Assembly (NCBI GenBank): GCA_016748015.1
Contig: JAAOMT010000223.1
Location: forward strand, 11,904-75,903
Length of the DNA stretch: 64,000 nucleotides
Reading direction: 5' to 3'
Source: Geosiphon pyriformis
Lineage: Eukaryota > Glomeromycota > Glomeromycetes > Archaeosporales > Geosiphonaceae
Both the position numbers and the translations under genes were made by a program. Below the pieces are notes generated by a model. The model did no database searches, was not told where the DNA came from, and saw nothing but the letters and a program-made list of their open reading frames with translations. Shown here piece after piece: positions 23,200 to 32,430 of this stretch; the stretch's first letter is position 1, and each line of letters starts with the position of its first letter.

Positions 23200-24399
23200 T
23201 CACCTTGGTTTGGCATCTCTTATGTAGATTTGATGTTGAACCAAATTGGTTCTTCCTAAGTCATTGTTGTTTTTGGCAAAAATATCAGCAAATTCTGCAA
23301 TTAGCTCTTTGAGCTGGTTTTGTTGTTGTGGTTCAAGTTGTCCCATGTTGATTCGATATAGTTTTTCCATGACAACATGGTAGTTTTCAGAGCTGAAATT
23401 TGGGTTGATTTTTGGTAGTGAATGTCCAATAATCTCAAAGAAATTGGGGACTGTTTGAGGTAATTCTTGCTGAAATATATTACTGTGAATAACTCCAATT
23501 TCTAAATTATTTAATAAAACTATGGAGTAATTATTGGGGTTGTAAAAAATAACTTGGACTTTCTTTGTTCCTTTTGGAATATAAATGTTTGGGATCGAAA
23601 TATTATGTTCTAAGCAGACTTGTTTATTGGACTCAAAAATTTGTTGTATGGTTGTTGGCTTTGGGCAGATGTAGATTTCTGGATGTTCTCCAAAGAGTGA
23701 AATAGTAATTGGTTGTGGAAGTCTGAGAATCTGGTGGGATTCATTCTGTGTGTTAAGAGCTATATTAACTGGAACTGTGAATCGTCCAGTTGAACCAAAA
23801 CCTTGGGTTCCTCTATTGCTTTTTCCTAATTGTTCTCTTTGATTGACTAGTTGCAAACCCGAAATGTTGATTAGGGGTAAATAAATAGCTTGGGCAATTT
23901 TTTCAGCATGTTTGATTTTGAATGATTTGTCAGCTTCATTTTGAAGCATTACTGTAATGTCTCCAGTATATCCAGCATCAATTATTCCTCCTTTGACATT
24001 GATTCCTTTGCTTGCCAAAGAGGACTGAGAGGCAATTTGAATCATTGCTCCTGGCGGGATTTTGAGTGCAATTCTGAGATTGATTTTTGTGAGAGATTTG
24101 GGTTTAAGAACAAAAGTATTCTTGTCTGGATATCTTAGGTTATATTCAGCATCAATTTCATGTGCTTTTTTGGGTTTTATTCTTTGTCTGTTGTTGTTGA
24201 AGTATTTAAGTTGTAAGGCAGGCTGATTTTCAATAAGATAGATGGGTGTTGTTTCAATTTCTTCCATTGCTTCAGGTTCTCCAAATTCAATTTCATTCTC
24301 ATCACTTTCACTGGGCAAGAGGATGCTAAGAGCGTAGCATTTAGAACACCACTGTTCATCATAAGGCATAATGCATTCTTCACATAGCCTAATGTTCAT
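23200..24399 (-). CDS. E1 dUTPase domain of the pol polyprotein (399-codon open frame)
   Basis: dUTPase hydrolyses dUTP to dUMP and pyrophosphate, which would limit uracil in element cDNA. The longest open frame of E1 begins with a further Cys pair set (CEECIMPYDEQWCSKC, residues 5-20). The trimeric-dUTPase motifs follow: motif 1 region EIDAEYNLRYPDK (about 81-93), motif 2 SQSSLASKGI (about 124-133), motif 3 GGIIDAGYTGDI (about 137-148) with the Asp and Tyr expected, motif 4 KIAQAIYLPL (about 167-176), and the P-loop-like motif 5 RGTQGFGSTGR (about 195-205). The remaining ~190 residues are a linker to RT (QIYIRDAKPR). The first Met is internal to the polyprotein, so this is a segment, not a separate gene. 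Confidence 0.85.
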   Translation of the reverse strand: MNIRLCEECIMPYDEQWCSKCYALSILLPSESDENEIEFGEPEAMEEIETTPIYLIENQPALQLKYFNNNRQRIKPKKAHEIDAEYNLRYPDKNTFVLKPKSLTKINLRIALKIPPGAMIQIASQSSLASKGINVKGGIIDAGYTGDITVMLQNEADKSFKIKHAEKIAQAIYLPLINISGLQLVNQREQLGKSNRGTQGFGSTGRFTVPVNIALNTQNESHQILRLPQPITISLFGEHPEIYICPKPTTIQQIFESNKQVCLEHNISIPNIYIPKGTKKVQVIFYNPNNYSIVLLNNLEIGVIHSNIFQQELPQTVPNFFEIIGHSLPKINPNFSSENYHVVMEKLYRINMGQLEPQQQNQLKELIAEFADIFAKNNNDLGRTNLVQHQIYIRDAKPR

Positions 24400-24417
24400 T
24401 TGCTCTAATTGTTGAAT

Positions 24418-25199
24418 TTAAGCTTTTTGGGTTGGGTAGGTGTGACTTGCAATTTGGTAGTAGACTTCTACTTCATCTTCGTAATTGAATCCAGCTAATT
24501 CTATAGTGTATTCAATGTATTCTGCTTCCTTCATTTGACGGACATCTTCTTTGGTAGCTCCATTAATTAATGCCATTGTTAAGTCGAAAATCATTTCAGC
24601 ATCATGGGGGTAGTAATAAAGTTTGTTGAAAGCACTGTTGTATGTTGCATTAAAAGATGTTTCTCTTTTTACTTTTTCTGAAATTGATAAAGCATATTGG
24701 CAGGTCTGATCGCAGACTCCTTCTCTTATTGCTATATCAATCCAATTGCATTCTTCTAGTAGCATATCTCCACAAGTTAAACAAGAGGTGTTATCCCATT
24801 TTCCGCTTCTTTTTATTAAATGGCTCCATCATTCTCTATGGCAAGTCTTACAGTAATAACAAGTATGATTTTCATATTCTTCTTCAGGTAAAATGCAGAC
24901 TCCCATTGATGAGAGTTTCTTGTGACAGTCCTTGCATTTGAATAGAATGTAGGGGTGTTGTTTTCATGCTTTTGGTTTTGAATAGGAGACATTCCATCTG
25001 GTTGTCACTAGTTCTTTTGGTTCAAGAGAATTATTTGTTGAAAAGTACTGTTGTTCAGTTTCATCAGCCCAGTTGAAGGTTGATCCAAGTGCCATAAATG
25101 TTTTAATGATGGGCTTTTCTTCTTCTGGTTTGAATTCAAAAACTGGGGCTTTTTCAGAGCATTTGTTAAATATACCACAAGTGGCAGATACCCGGGTGT
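24418..25199 (-). pseudogene. E1 Cys-rich (zinc-ribbon-like) domain between protease and dUTPase
   Basis: A region with paired Cys: FKCKDCHKKLSSMG (about 24936-24900), ENHTCYYCKTCHREWW (about 24860), NTSCLTCGDMLLEEC (about 24790-24750), then a helical acidic segment ending YYQIASHTYPTQKA. The CxxC pairs suggest zinc binding, but no named family is recognised. One TGA (24964) replaces Trp in KPKA-W-KQHPY. The same block survives in E2 near 29160-29650 (GVYILPEKK, YNWINIIIREKV), so it belongs to the family and is not a chance insertion. A single TAA (24418, from CAA) separates it from the dUTPase frame, which is in phase. Confidence 0.65.
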
Positions 25200-26049
25200 A
25201 TTGTCCTTAGTAAGAGATTGTTAACTCTTATGTCTCTCAATTCAGATTAGTATTGGCTTTTTGAAGCCAATCATTTCTGACAAGAGCTTGGTACTGGGGC
25301 ACGTCCATCACAAGAACTTTGACTGAAATGGTGATTCCATCAAGAGTAAATGGAAAATTGTCAATTTCTCCTACTGGAGTTTTTTTCATACTATCAGCAG
25401 TAATGATTACTGTTTAAGCTGGTCGGTCGACATTTCTCTTTAACTGTTGCATTAACTGGTAGGTGATAATGCTTCCAGTAAATCCACTGTTTAAGATCAA
25501 GCAAATTGTTTTTCCTTCGACTTCTGCTTCAGTGTACATAGCCGTGATTGCTTTTTGTTCATTGGTAGCTGCATTGCTAAGCAGGAATGGGGACTTATTT
25601 GCTTCAAATTCAAAAGGGAATATATCTGAAAGGTTGGCGTTTTCAGCAATTCTGGCTGGTGAGATTGTGGTGGGAGTATAGGAAGGGTTTTGTTGTTGTG
25701 CTGTAGCTTTACCTTCTGAGAGTACAGTATGGTGAAAATCCTGTTCTTCTGGCATTGTTAAATAACTGGGTTGAGTATGATAGTGGTTGGGTCTTGGTTG
25801 AGCTGGATTTCGGGGAACCAATTGGTTGTTTGAACTGATTCTATTGTTGTTTACTTGGTATTGGTTTTGTGGTGTGAATTGATTTTGTGTAATCAATCTT
25901 TAAGCAGGTACTTGATAATGTTGTGTGGGTGGTTGTTGGTATTGCTGTTGGATTGGCTGTGGGGCAGACTGATAATAGTTATTTTGGTATTGAGGTTTTG
26001 GTAAATAGTAAGCTGGTGGTGGTGGTTGATAATAAGATTGCTGTAGTGG
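25200..26049 (-). pseudogene. E1 aspartic protease, catalytic Asp lost
   Basis: Retropepsin-like protease that would cut the polyprotein. After the Gln/Pro-rich tail and a TAA at 25900 (Gln expected), the frame 25896-25414 reaches GKTICLILNSGFTGSIIT. The family motif is D-S/T-G, so the catalytic Asp is Asn here (GAT to AAT). After a TAA the domain continues through VGEIDNFPFTLDGITI and VLVMDVPQYQALVRNDWL. The next stops (TGA 25237, TAA 25228) fall at LN-W-ET-Q-ELTISY. Dead enzyme. Confidence 0.8.
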
Positions 26050-27575
26050 AGGGTAACGTTGATTACTCTTATTTTGTTGGTCTCATTGTAACTTTCTGCA
26101 ATCTCTTTTCCAGTGGCCAGAGATTCCACAGTAATGGCAATTCTGAGGCTGGTTATTAGAAAGTGGTACAAGTTATTTTGATTTCGTCTTTGGGGTGGTT
26201 GATATCTTTGGAGTTGCTATTGTTGTTGATTGGTGAAATAGTTTTCAATCTTCTTTGTGAGTTGGTCAATTTTTTTCTCAGCTGCTGAGCTGGTTTTTCC
26301 AATTGCCAAATTTACAAGTTTTGTTTGATTGGCCTCTTCCATGACCATTTCATATCTTTTTGCATGCTGTATGGCAGAGTTTAAATCTTCTGGGACATGT
26401 AGACGGACTTTTTTAATTAGTTCATCTTTTAGACCAGTGATAAATTGATCCAAGATTTGAGCATCGGAATAATAATTGTTTGTTTCGAGTTGGCAAATTT
26501 GTTTGAAAAGTTTGTTAAATTTTTTAATATAAGTTATAACAGATTTGGAGGATTCTTGTTTGATATTGCAAAACCGATTTTGAAGGATGATGAAGGTATT
26601 ATTGTTGGTAAACTGTTCAAGGAAGGCTGCTTTAAAAGCGTTCTAATTATTGAATGGAGCAGCCAAGTTTTCAAACCATTCTCCTGCTGTTCTTTTGAGA
26701 AAGTAGAAAATTGTTCTTAACATTCTGGCAGCATTCCATCCATTTGCATCTTCAGCTTTAGTAACTTGGTTAAGCCATTCTTGGAGACTGGTCTTAATGT
26801 TTTCTCCATTAAATTCAGGAATTTTTGCGATGTATGCTGTCATTTTGTCTTCTTTGTTTTCATTGTCTATTGATTTTTTTTCAGTTATTTTAGAGTCATT
26901 TTCTTCATTTGCTGCTGTCTCAGAGTGTTCACTTTGATTTTCAGCTAGAAAATCAAGAAGACTGGAACTAGTTTGAAGGAGTTCTTGCTGTCTGGTGAGG
27001 TTTCTGAGTGATGTAAAATTTTCTAGTCTTGCAAATCAATTTAAGGATAAATTAGGTGTTTGTGCTTGTGCAAATGAAGCTAGAAAAGATGTGATGGTGA
27101 GTGGAAGTTTTGAACTGGTTCCTTGTTCAGGTGTTTGTAAGTGTTTGGCAGTTGTTTTTGATAGTATTGGAGTATTTGGGGTGGTTTTTGAGTATTGCTT
27201 CAATTTGTGTTTGCTTTTGTTGCTTGTTTCTGTCTCCAATTCAAAATCAATGAAGTATTGAGACTGCACTGAGTATGTTTCTTCACAGTACTTGATAATG
27301 TTAAAATTAAGTTCTTGAAAGTAAGTGGCAAGTGTTTCACTATTAAGGTCTTCAGTTCTCAACTGTGAATAGTGTGCTAAATTATTGTAAAGGTTGCTTC
27401 TAACTTCTGAAATATTGTAATTTCCAAAAAGATAATTGTTAATGCAGTTTTCAATGTATTGGTATACTGATTTTTTGACAACTTCAATTCCGTCTGGAAT
27501 GTTGAATCTTTGCTTGCAATGGGTGTAAATTGACTGATAATACTCTAGAGTTGTTGCATCTGGTGTGGTTGCCAC
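26050..27575 (-). pseudogene. E1 gag (capsid and CCHC nucleocapsid), broken
   Basis: Gag builds the particle that packages element RNA. The frame opens at 27575 (MATTPDATTLEYYQ) with a polar N-terminal part. It meets a TGA at 27036, where Trp fits (SLN-W-FARLENF), then continues to the Retrotrans_gag-type capsid region at 26843 (KIPEFNGENIKTSLQEWLNQ; LKRTAGEWFENL). A TAG at 26643 again replaces Trp (APFNN-W-NAFKAAF). A helical part follows (ITGLKDELIKKVRLHVPED). After a TAG and a one-base frameshift near 26171 comes a CCHC knuckle, CHYCGISGHWKRDC (about 26145-26104), then a Gln/Pro/Tyr-rich tail beginning after a TGA at 26093. Confidence 0.85.
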
Positions 27576-27602
27576 TTTGAATTTGTTGTTACTGTGTTAT
27601 TT

Positions 27603-27618
27603 CTGTTAAAGAGCACCA
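27603..27618 (-). other. E1 primer-binding site (tRNA)
   Basis: Two bases inside the 5' LTR, the minus strand reads TGGTGCTCTTTAACAG. It begins with TGG, as expected for pairing with a tRNA 3' CCA end. The first eight bases TGGTGCTC would pair with a tRNA ending GAGCACCA. The tRNA identity cannot be settled by eye. Confidence 0.75.
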
Positions 27619-27620
27619 AA

Positions 27621-28601
27621 TGTTACTGGAAGTTTTTGGTCTCTTTTCTTGAATGTTGGTAATGTCTGTTTGTTGTGAATTCACGTTTTCTGGATGTGGT
27701 TGAACCTCCAGTAACTGAATTTATTTTCAAATTATTTCCTATAATTTGAACTGCTGGGGTTATAAGTAGAATGGCCAATTCCTTACCAGTTGCTTTTATG
27801 TAGTTACGTTGTAGTAAATGTCAACTCTTTCCCAGGAATTGCTCATCTGGAAGCTTACTAAAAATGTGTAGTTACTTTGCTGTGAAAGTCAACTCTTCTA
27901 CAAGAATTCTTGTCTGTAGGCTACCCTAATAATTATGATAATAAAAGAAAAAAAAGAAAAGAAATGTAAAAGAAATAGAATTCTGTCAAGAAAAACGTTT
28001 TCTATCCAGGCCTGGAGTCACTAACAGTGTACTGAAATTGGTAGCTAATCAATTTCGAAATGTTAGTTGAGTTTTGGGAATTTTCCAAGTGCAATAATTA
28101 AATAATTTGGTTTTTCAAATTATTTAATATTTATTTCTTTTTGTGTGTAGAGGAACAGTTCTAAGTAATAAATCTAAAGTAAGATACATTTTCTCAAAGA
28201 GAGAAGCTCTTCTTTTATACAACTTGTTGTAACACTATTCTATGAACTTGAACTTTGCTCTTTTCTACAATTTCGCTAAATTAAAGATACATTTCGGCAA
28301 ACTACAAGTTATTTCTGTGAACTATTAGATATTTCGGTGAACTATCAATTATTTCGGCAAATTTCTACAAATTTTGGCAAACTTTTGAATGTTACATATT
28401 TCGGGGTATTGCATGATTGATCATCGCATTTAGGTTACATTTGTGTTATGTACAAATTGGGTTATTAATTAAATGATAATTTTGAACATTTTTTGCTAAT
28501 GTAATAAGTGATAATTTGAAACAATAATATATGCTAATTAATAATAAAATTTATAAGAGTAATTTCATGCTAAACAGTATCTCTAATTTTGTCTAATAAC
28601 A
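27621..28601 (-). repeat. E1 5' LTR (981 bp)
   Basis: Bounded by TGTTAC (27621) and ATAACA (28601). The outer end GTAACA has become ATAACA by one G-to-A change. It is the upstream LTR for this minus-strand element and would hold the promoter. Confidence 0.93.
28212..28219 (-). promoter_or_regulatory. LTR TATA box
   Basis: TATAAAAG on the minus strand, about 385 bp into the 5' LTR. The same octamer is kept in the other E1 LTR (20093-20100). The E2 left LTR has a match near 16855. Its conservation and position fit the U3 promoter of an LTR element; transcript start unknown. Confidence 0.5.
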
Positions 28602-31600
28602 ATATAGAAGCTAAAATTAAAAAAAAACCAATTTAATTAATTTTAAATAGTAAATCTACTAAAAGCATTATTACTTATTAATTAATACAACAACTTAAAT
28701 AAAATGTAGATAGATCTGCTCAAACAGTTATTATTATAGCTGATAGTATGAAAAAACTTTAGTTAGAAAAATTAACAACTTTCTATTCAAAATTAATAAA
28801 ATCATTATTTTAATTAAAGTTCTAATTATAAATGCACTTTAATACTAAGCTCTTATCAAAAACAATTGGCTTTTCAAAGCCAATGCAAATTTAAATTGAA
28901 AAATTTAGAAACTCAAAATTTTAGACTAAGAACAATATATTAAAGTATTTGCTACTTATAATACTTTTAACAAATAATTAGAAAAAGCCTTTGTGTTCAA
29001 ATTAAAGAAAAAAAAATGCCAATTACTGAAACCTATATGGCTTTTGAATTAGCATTTAATTGGGCTGTAAAACAAAACAAGAAATTTTTGAAAAGACCAA
29101 AAGATAGAACATTGCCTATTATTCTAAATTAGAACTACAAAAACAGTCATCATATATTTAACTCAAATGTAAAAATTACAAGAAAAAACTTTTATTTATG
29201 GGAGTCTATATATTACCAGAAAAAAAATAAAAGACACACACTTATTATTATTATAAAGCCTGCCACAAAAAATAATTTGAATACTCCAAATAATATAGAA
29301 AATAAGATAATACTTCTTGCTTAACATGCAAAAAACTATTACCAAAAGAATACAACTGGATCAATATTATAATAAGAGAAAAAGTTTGCAATTAGATCTG
29401 CTAATATGCTCTATCAATTGCAAAAAAAGTATACAAAAGAATCTTTTTTAATGCAGTATATAACAGCATTCTAAACAAATTTTATTATTATTTATATGAT
29501 AATTGGTCATGATTCTAATTAATAAAAAAACCCAAAAAGATGTCTACTAAATAAAAAAAGCTGAATATATTAAATATACTTTTGAAATTGCTAAATACAA
29601 CTATGAAAATAAAGTAGAAGTATACTACCAAATTACAAGTCACACTTATTCGATTAATAAAGCTTAAATTCAATAATTAAAGCAAATAAACATCCAATTA
29701 TGCAAAAAATGTATTATGTTTTATAATGACCAATAATATTCAGAATACTATGCTTTTAATATTCCTTTGTCCAATAAAAGCAATAAGCACAAAATTGAAT
29801 TTGGAAAATTGAACCAAAAAAAAAAACTGCAACAACTCTAATCTATCTTACTGAAAACCAGCTGGTTATGTAACTTAAGTATTTTGCTAATAATAATCAA
29901 AGAATAAAGCCAAAAAATATCCACGAAATTTATGCTGAATATAACTTACAGCAAAAATACTTTGATCTTTTAACCAAAGTTTTTAACAAAAATCAACTTT
30001 AAAATTGTTTTTAAAATACTACCAAGAACAATAATTCAAATTGCTTTTCAATTATTATTGACAAACAAAAAAATCAATGTTTAAAAAAGAATTATTGATG
30101 CAAAATATATTAAAAATATCATTATCATATTATAAAATGAAACCAAAAAACTATTTAAAATAAAACATACTAAAAAAATTGCTTAAGCAATTTATCTATT
30201 CTTAATCAACATTTTGAGTTTATAACCAGTTAATCAAAAAAAAACAATTAGGCAAAAGTGATAGAAAAACCCAAAATTTTGGTTCAATAGAACAATTTAT
30301 AGTTGTAATAAATATAGTTCTTAATACACAAAATGAATTTTACCAGATTTTTCGATTTTTACAACTAATTATTATATTACTATTTGGAAAACATCATGAA
30401 ATTTATACTTGTCCGAAACCAATTATTATTTAATAAATCTTTAAATTATATAAAAAAATTTGTTTGAAACACAAAATTTCAATTCTAAACATTTATATTC
30501 CAAAAAAATAAAGAAGTTTTAAGTTATATTTTATAATTTTAATTATTATTTCATTATTTTATTAAATAGATTAGAAATTAAAATTATATATAGCAATATT
30601 TTTTAGAACAAAATTTTTTAAACTGTTTTTAATTTTATTGAAATCATGAAACATATATTACTTCTAAATCCAAGTATTAATTCTAATACTAAAAACTATC
30701 ACATTATAGAAAAAAAATTTTTTAAATCAACATGAATTCTTTGAAACTTTAATAACAAAGACAATTAAAACAGTTAATTGCCAAATATGCTAATATATTT
30801 ACCAAAAATAACAACAATTTCAGAAAAACTAACATTATATAACATTAAATTTACATAAAAGATGTTCTACCAAAATATCAATAAGCTTATTAAGTATTAC
30901 CAACTAATTATCAATTTATTAAAAAAAAAGTTTAACAAATGCTTAACAATAAACTTATTCAACCATTAAGAAGTCTCTAGATCTTACCAATAGTTCTTGT
31001 TAAAAAAAATAACAAGATCAAATTTTGTGTAGATTATTGTTAACTCAACAATATAATAATTGGAGATATATACTTCTTACTAAGAATTGATAATATGTTA
31101 AATGCTTTAAAAAAACCAAGTACTTTTCAACTTTAGACTTAAAAAGCAGATACTGGCAAGTTGAAATAGACTTTAAAGATTGTCCAAAAACAGTATTTAT
31201 AATACAAAAAAGAAATTACAAGTTTAATGTTATGCTTTTTGAACTTTGCAATATATTAGCAACATTCTAATAACTAATAAATATTGTTTATAAAAAACTT
31301 TTATTGCAATTAGTAGTTGTTTATCTTAATAATACTGATATCTATTTTCCAACTTTTGAAGCTTATCTTATTTATCTGTAAAATATATTTCAATAATTAT
31401 GAAAAGTAGGATTAAAATTAAACATTGAAAAATATTACTTTGGAAAATAAGTCTAATTTTTTTTAAATATATTATTAGCAAAAATAAAATTTAACTTAAT
31501 CCAAAAACAATCAGTACTATTAAAAACTTTCAAGTTTTTTAAAATATTACAGAACTAAAAAAATTTATAGAATTAGCTTTTTATTACTAAAAATTCATTA

Positions 31601-32289
31601 AAAATTTTTTTGAAATTACCAAACCACTCAATTATCTAATCAACAAAAATGTGAAATATTAATAAACACAAACTTAACAAAAAACATTTGATATTTTTAA
31701 GAAAAAACTTATTACAGTCTCAATTTTTGCTTACTTAGATTTCAGTAAAAAATTTTAATTAGCTATTAATGCTTTATATATAGCTTTTGGTATTATCTTA
31801 TTATAATTAAATAATAATAGCAATAAGTAAGTAATTATATATGCCAATAAAACACTCAAGCTAACAGAATTCAAATATAGCTTAACTGAATTAAAAACAG
31901 CAGCTGTTATTAAGCTTTCAAACACTTTTAACAATATCTTTGAAATAAATTTTAATTTGACATTATTACTGATAATATTAGTCTTAAATGACTCAATAAA
32001 AAGAGTTCTGAACTTAGTATAAAACAATCTCAATAAACTGATTTTTTTGTAGATTACAAATATATTATATACTACAAACCAAAAAAATTACACATTAATA
32101 TAGATAGTCTTTTAAGAATAAAATAAGATTAGAATCAATATCTACAACTTAACAACTTAATAACAACAAAATAATCAACAGACAATAAATCTTAGCAATT
32201 ACAAAAACATTAAAAATTACTTGAAAATTTTTATTATATTAAAAAACTAGTCTTTAATTGACAAATAATAATTGCAACACAAAACAATA
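28602..32289 (+). mobile_element. Gypsy E2, middle part (protease, Cys-rich, dUTPase, RT, RNase H)
   Basis: E2 resumes after E1. Recognisable blocks: protease LILNSKSTKSIIT (about 28650), Cys-rich block 29160-29650, dUTPase start EIYAEYNLQQKY (about 29930), RT with IKFCVDYC (about 31020) and VYLNNTDIYF (about 31320; YxDD has become YLNN), and RNase H LAINALYIAFGIILL (about 31760). The end of RNase H reads KKLHINIDSLLRIK in spirit near 32080-32115. Stops occur every few codons. LINE B begins near 32290 before the integrase. Confidence 0.75.
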
Positions 32290-32430
32290 TTTCCTATATC
32301 ACAACAATATTTAATAAAAAAAAAACCTCTTTTTTTTCTACTTCCAAAAAACCCCAAAAAAAATTTTTTCGAAAAAGAAGTTTTTTATTTTTTTTTGTTA
32401 TTTCTTACAAACATTTTTCAATCAAATAAT

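Larger units (their letters stand above)
19480..28601 (-). mobile_element. Gypsy E1: Ty3/Gypsy LTR retrotransposon with dUTPase, inactive
   Basis: A complete-boundary element on the minus strand, 9.1 kb: 5' LTR 27621-28601, primer-binding site, gag, protease, Cys-rich domain, dUTPase, RT, RNase H, integrase C-terminal part, ORF3, polypurine tract, 3' LTR 19480-20472. It sits inside E2 at a protease codon; flanking ACAT/ATAT is a likely target duplication with one C-to-T change. It is inactive: about a dozen Trp codons are stops, the protease and RT catalytic Asp residues are Asn, and the integrase core is deleted. The LTRs differ at about 7% of the positions I aligned. Confidence 0.93.

Noticed and set aside
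25893-26171. 92-codon frame downstream of the E1 knuckle as its own gene
   Set aside because: It is a shifted reading of gag: the CCHC knuckle and the Gln/Pro-rich tail read in another frame over the same bases.
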